This document shows positions 11,402 through 22,755 of a DNA stretch of 64,000 bases, piece after piece; the first letter of the stretch is position 1; the number at the start of each line of letters is the position of its first letter. The notes under the pieces were generated by a model. The model was not told where the DNA came from. It saw only the letters and a program-made list of their open reading frames with translations, and searched no databases. Origin of the DNA: Capra hircus (lineage: Eukaryota > Chordata > Mammalia > Artiodactyla > Bovidae); the NCBI RefSeq assembly GCF_001704415.2, contig NC_030808.1:140135089-140199088 (forward strand), read 5' to 3'. Both the position numbers and the translations under genes were made by a program.

Positions 11402-13320
11402 CATATATACATTTAAGTTATAAAATACTGCCCACTTTTACTAAGGACATGTGTGTGTTTCATAACTTGGATTCTTTCTCAGGTGGAAAAAAAAAAGTAT
11501 GAGAACTTCTTCACGAAGAATACATTCAAACTTCTAAAACTGGGCATGAGAGGCCATTCACACTCCAGAAGCCACCAGTTTCTCTGACACACAAACTATA
11601 TTCTTGTGATAAGACCACCTGCACATATAATCTAGTTCACATATAACCTGAAAGGTCTGGCTTTGGCTAGACATGTTTCTGCACTTGCATCTTTGATATA
11701 GCTCTTTAATTCCTATCTGTCCTTCAGGGATGGGTTCCCTTCCACTTCTCTGTTCCATGTCAGAGCCTTTCTAATGATCCTGCTCTGAGCAGGCTTCTTC
11801 CTCATCCCAAACTCCTGGTCTACATCAATCTCTTGACCACCATGTTCAGTCCTAGGTCATGTTTTGTCCGCATGTGCTTTATCAACAAAGGAAGGAAAAG
11901 CATTGCAATTATTTGTAGAGACACACAGATACACCCTGTGCCTGCTGCTTCTTGGGGTTTCACAAATGTTTGTTGAATTTACATCTCAAAAACAAAACAT
12001 ATTCCTCTGATTATCTCTTGCTTAAATGCTGTTGTTGTGCTAAAATAAGTTGACATATATAGTACGAAGATAGGACTGAAACATACTCTTTCTATTTCAA
12101 GACTAAGTAAGATCACAATGAAAAATTATAGCTTTGCAAGCTCTTTTAGGACTTGAGAGGAAAATCACATTCAGCTCTTTGCAAAGAAAATTATAGGGAT
12201 TGAATCTTAACGTCAACTGGATTGATTGAATTAGTAAAATGAAAGAAAGTGATAAAGATGCTATATTGAAAAATTACAATAATTTTTCATGTCTAGGTAC
12301 AGTATTATAGTACTCTCTAGTGGCCGGATTATAGAGCAAGATGCTTTCAGATTCAATTTAAAATGTTTTTAGAAAGAGTCATGTACATACTATTTAAGAT
12401 ATTGTTATTCAATGAACATTTTGTGAAAAAATGCTGTATGATTTAAAAATTCAAGAATGTCTAATGGAATTAGCTTCTACTCTATGTGCTAAGTGAAGGA
12501 CTCTGAATGCATAAAGCTCCTTCAGGATTTTTCAATCTAAGAGTCTGTCATCTGTAAAGGTGTCGTGGGTTTGATGTGGAACAGGTCCCTGATTACACAC
12601 CTAACTGCTGTCCATATTTTCAATTCCTATACAAACATTCCTAATTGAGTAGGAAACATCCTAAAATTTCTCTTTCAACAGCACTGTAAAGTTGTAAGAA
12701 TTGATATCTATGTTTTTATGCTTGCTTTTATTTTTCTCTACCAATATATTTCACAGACTTTTTCTTTTTATTAAAAGCCATTTTCAAGACATAAAGACAG
12801 AAGACAGAAGTGATTTTTAATAACCATAAAGATTTTGCAAAAAAAAAAGTGAATTTTTTTACTGTAACAGAAAACACATTAGAATTCATCTCAGAAATAT
12901 GACCACAGGTTAACCACAGTGTCTGACATAATATTGGATATGATATTTGATGAAGAAAACAAATAGAAAGATATACAAAACTATATATATATGTCCAAAT
13001 TAAGCTAAATAATTTTAGTAAATAAAAACAAGTTTCTTCTTACTGTCAGATGATGAAATTTAGCTACAATACCCACCCAAATACTTCTGTTGTGGTTTTA
13101 GGCATAAAAGATGTATTTACTTCAATTTAACTTAGCAAAAAACAATCATTGTGCTTAATAAATATTAACCACAGAAAGACTACAAATATTTTTGAAGAAA
13201 AGTCCCTGTCAATTAAGTCAACCTACATAATGGACATGGATGGTCATGCTAATGAAACATAGCACACTTGTCATACACCATATTCTGTTTATTCTTAAAA
13301 ATATGTCTACCCTTTACCAC
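11402..13320. other. Repeat-poor AT-rich stretch
   Basis: About 1.9 kb with no recognised repeat, which is long for this window. The 12.3-13.2 kb part is AT-rich with homeodomain-type TAAT and ATTA words. No exon is visible. Confidence 0.4.
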
Positions 13321-13324
13321 GATG

Positions 13325-13530
13325 GTCTTCCTTGGTGGCTCAGATGGTAGAGTCTCCCTGCAGTGCAGGAGACCCGGGTTTGATACCTGGGTTGGAAAGA
13401 CCCTCTGCAAAAGGAAATGGCCAACCCACTCCAGTATCCTTGCCTGGAAAATTCCATGGACAGAGGAGCCCAGCAGGCTACAGTCCATGGAGTCACAAAG
13501 AGTCAGACACGACTGAGCAACTTCACTTTA
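13325..13530 (+). mobile_element. Bov-tA SINE
   Basis: Head ggtcttccttggtggctcag and B-box-like gggtttgatacc, then the body to gactgagcaacttcacttt. Confidence 0.9.
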
Positions 13531-14612
13531 TAATGATTTCCATGTACGAATGGGAAATGTGAGGATTTCAATGATTACATTTTTGTCCAGAATTATTCAG
13601 TGAGTCGATGTCCCCTGCAGACTCACACCTACATCTTTGGCTTGGTTACCTGTTGTCTTTCTTCCATACAAAGGCTTCTCAATGAAAGGTGGGGAACTTC
13701 CTTGGGAATAACTGCTGACATAGTACAGGGGTTTAGAAGAGAGTAAAGCATCTCCGTGAACATGAAGTGGTCAAATGATATCAGTCAAGAGTGTTGGGCA
13801 GATTTCAGTGCTATCCATCTCAGATTTTGGCAGATTGTCCAGTTGGGAAGGTAGAAAAAATAGAGTCGCACAAAGGAAAGGAATCAGTGAAATTACTCCA
13901 AACTATCAAACAATGAGGAAAACATTCTGTTAAAAGGGATTATGTTTGAATCAACCTGTCACTTTTGACAGAAGCTCCAATTAAAGATGAAACTGCTCAG
14001 ATAAACTACAGTCTGTGAATTCAGTTCTTATAGTAGTTCTACAGCCAGGTCTAGAATTTTGTAACATTCCAAGGAAGTTGGTGTGTGACTGTAGTCACAA
14101 GAATATGAGATTTATTTTCAATGAAGACAAGCCTTCTCTTGCTAAGGACTTTCAGGTCTGGAGTTCAAGAACATGAAAATTTCATCAAAATTTTCTATTT
14201 TCAGGAAAATAGAGGGTTTTAGAAAATGTCTAATTATTAACCAACGTAGACAGAGAAGGCATTGAATACATGAAATAAGAACAACCTGCTGAAATGAAGG
14301 GACAAGCTGGGAGATAAATGGATTGAGGGGAGCCAAAAACACAATTATTGAACTAAAAATTGTGAATAGAAGATAAAACATCGCATACAACTAAGTGGGA
14401 TAAAAAAAGTTTAAAAATTTCACTGACAAAAGTGAAAGCTGGAAGATTGATAGGCATAGGCATGAATACCTAACCTAGTTTGGTCGTAAATCTCAGTAAC
14501 TGAGAATTTTAAAAGCAAAAATTTTAAAAATATACAGGAGATCACAATCCAGGGCTTTCAGACAGAGCTCATGAAGTTTCAGATATCAGGTGAGGCTACT
14601 GAAAAAAAAAAA
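13531..14612. other. Unassigned sequence
   Basis: No recognised gene or repeat. It ends in a short A-run immediately before the next SINE. Confidence 0.45.
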
Positions 14613-14615
14613 TAT

Positions 14616-14862
14616 TATCCCACGGATGGAGGAGCCACTTGTAGGCTGCAGCCCATGGTGTCGCTACGGGTCAGACACAACTAAGCGACTTCACTTTGAT
14701 TTTTCACTTTCATGCATTGGAGAAGAAAATGGCAAACCACTCCGGTGTTCTTGCCTGGAGAATCCCAGGGACGGGGGAGCTTGGTGGGCTGCCATCTATG
14801 GGGTCGCACAGAGTCAGACACGATGGAAGTGACTTAGCAGCAGCAGCAGCAGCAACACATAT
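14616..14862 (+). mobile_element. Bov-A2 SINE, 5'-truncated
   Basis: It begins inside the first monomer (cacggatggaggagccact), keeps the linker ttcatgcattggagaag and ends in (AGC)n. Confidence 0.9.
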
Positions 14863-14917
14863 TAAAGATATTTTGAATTGTTTTCTAATTATACAGGTTG
14901 ATTAAAAACAAGTTCTC

Positions 14918-15112
14918 TGTTGCTATTGTTTTTCAGTGACTAAGTTGTGCCAGACTTTGCAACCCCATGGACTGAGGCACACCACGTTCCTCTGTCCTTC
15001 ACTATCTCCTGGAGTTTGATGAAATTCATGTCCATTGAGCCTGTGATGCTATCCAGCCATCTCATCCTCTGTTGCCCTCTTCTTCTCTTGCCCTCAATCT
15101 TTCCCTGTTACA
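14918..15112 (-). mobile_element. BovB LINE, 3' end fragment
   Basis: The antisense BovB terminus gttgctattgtttttcagtg is followed by the antisense C-terminal coding region (ccattgagcctgtgatgcta). Coding content is lost. Confidence 0.85.
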
Positions 15113-15149
15113 TTAAATTAGGTCAAAATATATGTTATTTGTAGGTATG

Positions 15150-15350
15150 CTTACCTAAAAGGGAAGGAAATATAAAAAGAGAGGATATATGTAAATGTAA
15201 AGCTTATTCAGTTTGTTGTACAACAGAAATTAACACAACATTGTAAAGCAACTGTCTGGTGGTTTAGTCACTCAGTGTCCAACTTTTGCGACCCCATGGA
15301 CTATAACCCGCCAGCAACTATATTATGATAAAACCTAAAAAATTAAAATG
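15150..15350 (+). mobile_element. L1 3' end
   Basis: The artiodactyl L1 3' UTR landmarks cctaaaagggaaggaaat and cagaaattaacacaacattg are present. A 59-bp BovA piece interrupts it. Confidence 0.78.
15254..15312 (-). mobile_element. BovA fragment inside L1 3' end
   Basis: This is only the distal BovA end in antisense (gtttagtcactcagtgtcc). The 7-bp flanks agcaact at 15247-15253 and 15313-15319 mark it as a heavily 5'-truncated insertion. Confidence 0.8.
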
Positions 15351-15693
15351 ACTAAACAATTTTGTTAGTATCATCAACATGTTAAGTCTAAGATTGGTGC
15401 TATCCAAAGAAGGCACTGGCAGGAAGAGAATAACAAAATTAAAAGCACACTAGATCATTCACTTCACACCCAAAAACACATAGATCCTTTTTATTATTGG
15501 TATTTATTATGAGGAAAATACATTTGTATATAGCTATTTAAAATTTGAAAGCATTATTAGAATACATGTTAAATGCATGCCTTTCAAATCCCTAGAATAA
15601 AAGTGGGCATGAAAACAAAGTCATGTACAAAAGTTCAGATACAAAAGAAGGACATCATAAAGAATGAAACTGAACACAGCAAAACCATTAAGC
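15351..15693. other. Unassigned sequence
   Basis: No recognised gene or repeat. Confidence 0.45.
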
Positions 15694-15703
15694 ACTAAAC
15701 AAT

Positions 15704-15997
15704 CCTAAAGGAAATCAACCTTAAATATTCATTGGAAGGACTGATGCTAAAGCTGAAGCTCTAATACTTTGGCCACCTGATGCTCAGAGCTAACTCGATG
15801 GAAAAGACCCTGATGCTGGGAAAGATTGAAAGCAGGAGAAGCAGACGATAGAGGACAACATGGTTGGATGGCATCATCGACTCAATGGACATGAGTTTGA
15901 GCAAACTCCAGGAGACGGTGAAGGACAGGGAAGCCTGGTGTGCTGAGTCCAAAGGGTTGCAAAGAGTCATACATGGCTTAGCGACTGAACAGCGACA
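15704..15997 (+). mobile_element. BovB LINE, 3' end with TSD
   Basis: The last ~290 bp of BovB, from the ORF C-terminus (ggaaggactgatgctaaagc) to the terminus. A perfect 10-bp TSD, actaaacaat, lies at 15694-15703 and 15998-16007. This shows an independent 5'-truncated insertion rather than a piece of the larger copy 430 bp downstream. Confidence 0.92.
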
Positions 15998-16319
15998 ACT
16001 AAACAATAGGAGGCCAATTATAATGACGTCATAGCTCAATGAAACTCATGTTTTCAAGAATATTGAATAATTCAATGAATTAATCACAGTATAGGAATCA
16101 GTAGAGTAAGCTGGCTAACCAATCATATGTAAAAATTCCAGTTCTCATTTTAGAATAATTCTGTATGTATAAGCAGAACTGGAAAGAAACTGGCAATCGT
16201 GTGTATGGACTTGACTGTCTCAAGAACTGTGATTGAGGGTCTGTGACTTTGTTTGCTTTGTCCTTTTCAAATGCTTTTAAATTTGCTAAAATGGGAAGTA
16301 TTACATTTATGGGTTTTGT

Positions 16320-16426
16320 GGGTTTTTTAAGATGGAAAGCAACACAGATATAAAGGATATAGTGTACAGCACAGAGAAATAAGGCATTATTTTCTAATAA
16401 CTTTAAAGAGAGCATAATCTATAAAA
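16320..16426 (+). mobile_element. L1 3' end, left part split by BovB
   Basis: The sequence ggatatagtgtacagcacag and the following ataactttaaagagagcataa belong to a mammalian L1 3' UTR. The element continues at 19004 after the BovB insertion. Confidence 0.7.
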
Positions 16427-17145
16427 TGATGATCTCTGTTCACTTCCAAGGCAAACTATTCAATATCACGGTAATCCAAGTCTATGCCGTGACCAGTAAC
16501 GCTGAAGAAACTGAAGTCGCAAAGTTCTATGAAGACCTAGAAGATTTTCTAGAACTAACACCCCAAAAAGATGTCCTTTTCATTATAAGGGACTGGAATG
16601 CAAAAGTAGGAAGTCAAGAAACACATGGAGTAACAGGCAAATTTAGCCTTGGAGTACAGAATGAAGCAGGGCAAAGGCTAATAGAGTTCTGCCAAGAGAA
16701 CGCACTGGCCATAGCAAACACCCTCTTCCAACAACACAAGAGAAGACTCTACACATGGACATCACCAGATGATCAACACTGAATTCAGATTGATTATATT
16801 CTTTGCAGCCAAAGATGGAGAAGCTCTATACAGTCAGCAAAAACAAGACCAGGAGCTGACTGTGGCTCAGATCATGAACTCCTTATTGCCAAATGCAGAC
16901 TGAAATTGAAGAAAGTGGGGAAAACCACTAGACCATGCAGGTATGACCTAAATCAAATCCCTTATGACTATACAGAGGAAGTGAGAAATAGATTTAAGGG
17001 ACTAGATCTGATAGACAGAGTGCCTGATGAACTATGGATAGAGGTTCATGATATTGAAAAGGAGACAGGAATCAAGACCATCCACAGGAAAAGAAATGCA
17101 AAAAAGCAAAATGGCTCTCTGAGGAGGCCTTACAAATGGCTGTGA
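16426..17145 (+). pseudogene. BovB endonuclease region, broken
   Basis: One reading frame holds the endonuclease with a premature TGA at 16780-16782. Upstream of it the frame reads through ITVIQVYA and a DWNAKVG motif whose Asp codon is at 16591-16593; the usual Gly before it is Arg. Downstream, in the same frame, the catalytic SDH is intact (codons at 16867-16875). Near 17100 the frame shifts: the expected WLSEEALQ segment is read in another frame. The N-terminal endonuclease is absent because of the 5' truncation. The first ATG is internal and not a real start. Confidence 0.88.
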
Positions 17146-17341
17146 GAAGAAGAGAAGCAAAAAGCAATGGAAAAAAGGAAAGATATAAGCATCTGAATGC
17201 AGAGTTCCAAAGAATAGCAAGGAGAGATAAGAAAGCCTTCCTCAGTGATTAATGCAAAGAAACAGAGGAAAAGAACAGTATGGGAAAGACTAGAATCTCT
17301 TCAAGAAAATTAGAAATACCAAGGGAACATTTCATACAAAG

Positions 17342-17749
17342 ATGGACTCAATAAAGGACAGAAATGGTAGGGACCTAAAAGGAGCAGAAGATATTAAGAA
17401 GAGGTGGCAAGAATTCACAGAAGAACTGTACAAAAAAGAGCTTCACAACCCAGATAATCACGATGGTGTGATCACTCACCTAGAACCAGACATCCTGGAA
17501 TGTGAAGTCAAGTGGGCCTTAGGAAGCATCACTATGAACAAAGCTAGTGGAGGTGATGGAATTCCAGTTGACCTATTTCAAATCCTAAAAGATGATGCTG
17601 TGAAAGTGCTGCACTTAATACGCCAGCAAATTTGGAAAACTCAGCAGTGGCCACAGGACTGGAAAAGGTCAGTTTTCATTCCAATCCCAAAGAAAGGCAA
17701 TGCCAAAGAATGCTCAAACTACTGCACAATTGCTCTCATCTCATGCTAG
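17342..17749 (+). pseudogene. BovB reverse transcriptase, N-terminal part
   Basis: This frame has the linker ahead of reverse transcriptase (EDIKKRWQEFTEELYKK), then the NKASGGDGIP block and the IPIPKKGNAKECSNY block that precede the catalytic palm. It ends at a stop just after TIALIS, where the family continues into the palm. The next fragment is in a different frame and starts 130 bp on, so a frameshift separates them. The apparent start at 17342 is an internal Met. Confidence 0.9.
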
Positions 17750-17878
17750 TAAAGTGATGCTTAAAATTCTCTAAGCCAGGCTTCAGCAATATGTGAACCG
17801 TGAACTTCAGATGTTCAAGCTGGTTTTAGAAAAGGCAGAGGAACCAGAGATCAAATTGCCAACATCCGCTGGATCATC

Positions 17879-18583
17879 GTGAAAACAATAGACTTCCAGA
17901 AAAATATTTATTTCTGCTTTATTGCCTATGCCAAAGCCTTTGCCTATGTTGATCACAATAAACTATGGATAATTCTGAAAGAGGTGAGAATATCAGACCA
18001 CCTGGCCTGCCTCTTGAGAAACCTATCTGCAGGTCAGGAAGCAACAGTTAGAACTGGACATGGAACAACAGACTGGTTCCAAATAGGAAAAGGAGTCCGT
18101 CAAGGCTGTATATTGTCACCCTGCTTATTTAACTTGTATGCAGAGTACATCATGAGAAACCCTGGGCTGGAAGAAACACAAGCTGGAATCAAGATTGCCA
18201 GGAGAAATATCAATAACCTCAGATATGCAGATGACATCACCCTTATGGCAGAAAGTGAAGAGGAACTAAAGAGCCTCTTGATGAAAGTGAAAGAGGAGAG
18301 TGAAAAAGTTGGCTTAAAGCTCAACATTCAGAAAACTCAGATCATGGCATCCGGTCCCATTACTTCACGGCAAATGGATGGGGAAACATTGTCAGACTTT
18401 ATTTTTGGGGGCTCCAAAATCACTGCAGATGGTGATTGCAGCCATGAAATTAAAACGCTTATTCCTTGGAAGGAAAGTTATGACCAACTTAGGCAGCATA
18501 TTAAAAAGCAGAGATATTACTTTGTCAACAAAGGTCTGTCTAGTCAAGGCTATGGTTTCTCCTGTGGTCATGTATGGATGTGA
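17879..18583 (+). pseudogene. BovB reverse transcriptase palm, motif A lost
   Basis: The frame opens without a true start (GTG). Motif A, normally FIDYAKAFD in this family, reads FIAYAKAFA: both Asp positions are Ala (codons 17924-17926 and 17942-17944). The downstream GVRQGCILSP block is present and the YADD box is intact at 18224-18235. Because the motif A Asp binds catalytic Mg2+, this copy could not polymerise even without its other lesions. The frame then drifts into an unrelated one after the SDFIF block near 18400. Confidence 0.9.
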
Positions 18584-18983
18584 GAGTTGGAGTATAAAGA
18601 AAGTTGAATGCAGAAGAATTGATGCTTTTGAACTGTGGTGTTGGAGAAGACTCTTGAGAGTCCCTTGGACTGCAAGGAGATCCAACAAGTCCATCCTAAA
18701 GGAAATCAGTTCTGGGTGTTCATTGGAAGGATTGATGTTGAAGCTGAAACTCTAATACTTTGGCCACCTGATGTGAAGAGCTGACTCATTGGAAAAGACT
18801 CTGATGCTGGGAAAGATTGAGGGCAGGTGGAGAAGGGGACGACAGAGGATGAGATGGTTGGATGGCATCACTGACTCAAGGGACATGGGTTTGGGTGGAC
18901 TCCAGGAGTTGGTGTTGGACAGGGAGGCCTGGCATGCTGCAGTTCATGGGGTCGCAAAGGGTCGTTCACGACTGAGTGACTGA
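18378..18983 (+). pseudogene. BovB ORF C-terminal region, two frames
   Basis: Segments 18378-18755 and 18789-18983 hold the C-terminal domain after the palm: FLGRKVMTNLGSILKSRDIT, VVMYGCESW, ELWCWRRLLRVPW, then RWRRGRQRMRWLDGITDS. The Cys/Trp-rich ELWCWRRLL block is typical of the BovB C-terminus. A stop near 18755 separates the two parts. This same region is what the many short 3' BovB copies in the window retain. Confidence 0.87.
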
Positions 18984-19003
18984 ACTGAACTGAATCTATA
19001 AAA

Positions 19004-19075
19004 ATATGGAATTGCTATGCTTTACACCCAAAACTAATAGAGTATTGTAAAGCAGCTATACTTCAGTTTTAAAAC
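19004..19075 (+). mobile_element. L1 3' end, right part after BovB
   Basis: It continues the L1 3' UTR from 16426 (tgctttacacccaaaactaa, then attgtaaagcagctatactt), restoring the order found in intact L1 ends. Confidence 0.72.
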
Positions 19076-19204
19076 AGATGCAAAAAACTGACATCCTGAC
19101 GGACTGAAGGAATGAAATTGAACTTCACAGAACTGCTTGCTGCAGGGAGGATCAGAAATCTGTAGAATTGAGATAACAGAGAACATCATAGGTTTGAACC
19201 TTAG

Positions 19205-19890
19205 TGTAAATATTGTTAGAGGTTGAATTTTCCCCTCAACATTCTAATGTTGAAATCTTAATCCAGCTACAGCCATTATGGAGAATAGTATGGAGATTCC
19301 TTAGAAAACTAGTATTAAATCTACCATATGATCGAGAAACCCGAGTTCCAGGCATATACCCTGAAAAAAATCACAATTCTATGAAACCCATGTACCCCAG
19401 TGTTCACTGCAGCAGTATTGACAATAGCCAGGACATAGAAGAAACCTAAATGTTCATTGACAGATCAATGGATAAAGAAGACGTGGTACATGTATACAAT
19501 GGAACATTACTCAGCCATAAGAAGGAATGACTTCAAGTCAGTAATAGTGAGGTGGATGAATCTAGGGCCTACTATACAGAGTGAAGTAAAGAGAAAAACA
19601 AATATCATATATTATCTCATATGGCTGGTTTGCAGTGTTGTACAGAAGAAATCAACACAATATTGTAAACTCATTTTCCTCTAATTAAAAAATAAATTAA
19701 AAAAGACCTAATACACAGTGTCCAAAAATGTGACCTTATCTAGAGATGAGATTTTTACAGATACAATTAATTAAATTGAGATGGGGTCAGTAAGGTGGGC
19801 TTTAATCCAAGATGACTAGCCTAGAGGGCACAGGACCTAAAAGCCCATAAGGTACTTGATGTATCTGGCCATTTTAATTTCATGTGCATT
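19205..19890 (+). mobile_element. MaLR (MLT1-like) LTR split by an L1
   Basis: Left part 19205-19262 has gaggttgaattttcccctc and aatgttgaaatcttaat. Right part about 19705-19890 has gtccaaaaatgtgacctta and agtaaggtgggctttaatcc. Between them lies a plus-strand L1 3' end. Confidence 0.65.
19263..19704 (+). mobile_element. L1 3' end
   Basis: Distal ORF2 and 3' UTR landmarks appear in order: ccatatgatcgagaaaccc, ccagtgttcactgcagcagt, caatggaacattactcagcc, agtgaagtaaagagaaaaac, ending in an A-rich tail. It interrupts the MaLR LTR and is therefore younger. Confidence 0.8.
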
Positions 19891-20737
19891 GATAGAAAGC
19901 CTTATTTTAAAAGGCTTAATGCAAAGCCTTATTTTTTAAACTTTATATATTTTATTTAGGATTTTTAGTTACAATTTACAAAAATCACATTTTTTTTCCC
20001 AAATAAGGCAGCCATAATCTCACTGCAGGTTTTTCCAATATAGCCCATCAATATAATGTATAATAAACCTCAATAAAATGTGCATCTATAAACACAGATA
20101 CTGATGTCTAATAAGGTCTTTAACTAAGTAATCATACGGACACAATTTTATCAGGAAAGGTTAAGTATCTTCATCTGATCAGAATCCGATGAAATTAGTC
20201 CTGATGTAATAAGTACCATTTGTCACTATTAGAGTGAGAGGTGTTGACAGGGCTTGGGTGTCTCCGTGGCAACCCCAGTGTTCCATTTCTTTTTTCTGTA
20301 ACCTTAGACACTAACAAGGCATAAAAGTCCAGAGGGCATAGCAGGTATTGTCCGGGTAATTTATTTACCCTTTTCTGGCTTTGCCAGGCAGAATCATGTG
20401 TCAATATCAGAAAGCATTTTCTATCAAATGGGTATCTGCTCCCGATTTTGTCTCTGCTGAACAGAGTTTTAAATAGAAATATTGTGCACACATTCTTATT
20501 AAAGGAAAATCACTAAAGTTTAATTGATTCATTACCCTTAAGACAAGAGAGAGAGAACATATGTAAACAGAATACACATTTCTCCATTTCAGAAATGTAC
20601 AAGAATAAATATCCCTGAGCCATGCGACATGGAGCACAAGAAATTTTAATGAAGTGCTAGCTACAGCCCGTGTTTTGAATAAGGACGTTTGTGCAGGAGA
20701 CCACTCCATGGGGAACATTAGCAACTAAGCTTGAAAT
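19891..20737. other. Unassigned sequence
   Basis: No recognised gene or repeat. The minus-strand frames at 20195-20724 overlap in different phases and show no domain. Confidence 0.45.
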
Positions 20738-20940
20738 GGGGCTTTCCAGGTAGCTCAGTGGGTAAAGAATCCACATGCAATGCAGGAGACGGAGGAAATT
20801 TGGGTTTGATTTCTGGGTTGGGAAGATCCCCTGGAGGAGGGGATGGAAACCCACTCTAGTATTCTTGCCTGAAGAATCCCCATGGACAGAGGAGCCTGGT
20901 GGACAGCAAAGAGTCTGACACAACTGAGCTTGCACACCAA
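20738..20940 (+). mobile_element. Bov-tA SINE
   Basis: Head ggggctttccaggtagctca and body are present. A gap removes the block before ggacagcaaagagtctgaca. Confidence 0.88.
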
Positions 20941-21438
20941 GAGACCCAGCGCTACAAAGACACTGGGGTGTTGCAGAGGAGCCTCGTCAGCCTCAGAATC
21001 AGCGGTGGCTCAGCTCCCAGCCAGAGTCATACCTGAAAAGATGTATGCACAATTCAAAGACCTCCATCTGGCCCATAGTCAGTGACAAAATAAAATTAAC
21101 AATGGCACTATCTACTATTAATATTATTGGGCAAGGATCCAAGAGTGGAGAGTTGTAGGGGCAGGTGGAGAGGAAATACTTTAATAAAAATGTAGAGAAA
21201 TATTGCAAACAAAATCTTATATTTCACTTGTTTCCCACTGCTTTCATAAAGAGCAAAGGACAGTTTTCCACTTTAATAAATACACTAATATTAAAAAATA
21301 ATAGTGTGTTGCAAAAGTTGTGAAGTTAAAATGTAACTATTCTACTTTAAAAATGTGTATGCATGCATAAGTACATCTGGAACATTGCTCATGTGCAGAT
21401 ACCTTTGCAGCATGAGATGGCCCTTAAAACATATTTCT
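20941..21438. other. Unassigned sequence
   Basis: No recognised gene or repeat. Confidence 0.45.
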
Positions 21439-21600
21439 TGGGTTTCTCTGGTGGCTCAGTGGTAAAGAATCCACCTGTCATTGCAGGAGAGACCAGTTCG
21501 ATTCCTGGTCTGGGAAGATCCTACATGCCATAAAGCGACTAAGACTGTGTTCCACGACTACTGAAACCACTGGAGTGAGTTACCATTCTCTTCTCCTGGT
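21439..21600 (+). mobile_element. CHR-type SINE with a BovA-like end
   Basis: Head gggtttctctggtggctcag, B-box-like agttcgattcctggtc, then the CHR tail (cgactactgaaaccac). The last ~30 bp (actggagtgagttaccattc) look like antisense BovA, which suggests a small rearrangement at this end. Confidence 0.7.
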
Positions 21601-21990
21601 TTAAAACAACACACATTTGTTCTCTTATAGCTCTGAAGACCAGAAGTCTAGAATCAAGTTGTGGGCAGGGCTGTTCTTCCCTGGAAGCTCCCAGGGAGAC
21701 ACTGCTCCTTGTCTCTCCACACTCCAGACGCTGTGACCCTCCCTGGCTCCTGGACCATCACTCCTGCCTGCTCAAATCCTCACGCCACTGCCTTGCTCGT
21801 AGAGTCTTTTGTCTCCCTCATGTAGGGACCCCTGTGATTATATTCAGGGGCCCTCATAATCCAGGAGAATCTTCCACATCTCAAAACCATTAACCTAATC
21901 ACATCTGCAAAGTCTCTTTTCCCATATAATGTGACGTCCACAGGTTCCTGCAATTTAGGATGTCGATATTTTGAGGGGGGGAGGAATTAC
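21601..21990 (-). mobile_element. MaLR (MLT1-like) LTR, antisense
   Basis: In antisense order: acagttctggaggctagaag-type start (here atagctctgaagaccagaag), then cctgtgattatattcagggg, then accattaacctaatcacatc and ataatgtgacgtccacaggt. The length suits a nearly whole but diverged LTR. Confidence 0.6.
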
Positions 21991-22094
21991 TCAGCTTATG
22001 AGGATCCAGGGCAAAGTTAGTTATTTAATCTTAATGCAGAAAGCCCTTTTCCATTAGCGAAGCTAGAAAAGGAGCTATGGGTAGTATGTGCATG

Positions 22095-22225
22095 CGTGCG
22101 TGACTGCTCAGTTGCTTCAGTTGTGTCCAGCTCTGTGCAGCCCCATGGACTGTAACCTACCAGGCTCCTCTGTCCATGAGATTCTCCAGGCAAGAATACT
22201 GGAAAGGGTTGCCATGCCCTTCTCA
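22095..22225 (-). mobile_element. BovA fragment
   Basis: Antisense BovA body from gactgctcagttgcttcagt to gggttgccatgcccttctca. The tRNA head is missing. Confidence 0.85.
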
Positions 22226-22269
22226 TAGGTAGGTATGGCAAAGATAAATAATGACAGGATTCATTGTAA

Positions 22270-22450
22270 TACCCATAGACTTACTAAATCTTACAGCAAC
22301 ACTGTGGTTGAGGTTTGATCATCTCTGTTATATGGATGAGGAAACTGAGGCTCTGAGGGTTAAGTTGCTTAACTGGAGCTCTGAGTTCCAAAGCTGCTGA
22401 CTGGGATTTGCACCCAACCGTCAGAACACAAAGGCTGCTCTCCTAACCCA
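22270..22450 (-). mobile_element. MIR SINE
   Basis: The antisense MIR core tggatgaggaaactgaggct is followed by ttaagttgcttaactgg and gggatttgcaccca. It is old and diverged. Confidence 0.75.
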
Positions 22451-22557
22451 GACACATGTGCCCTACTTGTTCACACTTCTTTCCCAGTTATGCGAGGCAA
22501 AGTGTCTGCTAGACTGCTATGTGTTTTCTATTCGCCTCTAATTACCAACACCTTATG

Positions 22558-22755
22558 GGCTTCCCCGGTGGTTCAGCAGTAAAGAATCTGCCTGTAATGC
22601 AGGAGATGCTGGTTCAGTCCCTGGGTTGAGAAGATCCCCTGGAGGAGGAAATGGAAACTTCAATATTCTTGCCTGGAGAATCCCATGGACAGAGGAGCCT
22701 GGTGAGCTACAGTCCACGGGGTCGCAAAGAGTCGGACATGGCAGTATGAGCATCA
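22558..22755 (+). mobile_element. Bov-tA SINE
   Basis: Head gggcttccccggtggttcag and body to gtcgcaaagagtcggacatg. A short gap removes the acccactccag block. Confidence 0.9.

Larger units (their letters stand above)
16427..18992 (+). mobile_element. BovB LINE, 2.57 kb, 5'-truncated, with TSD
   Basis: BovB is the RTE-clade LINE of ruminants: one ORF with an apurinic-type endonuclease followed by reverse transcriptase, inserted by target-primed reverse transcription. Full length is about 3.2 kb. This copy begins inside the endonuclease and reaches the normal 3' terminus (gactgaactgaactg). An exact 11-bp TSD, aatctataaaa, lies at 16416-16426 and 18993-19003, and L1 homology flanks it on both sides. 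It is the longest BovB here but is not active: the frame is broken by stops and frameshifts, and reverse transcriptase motif A has lost its aspartates. Confidence 0.96.
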
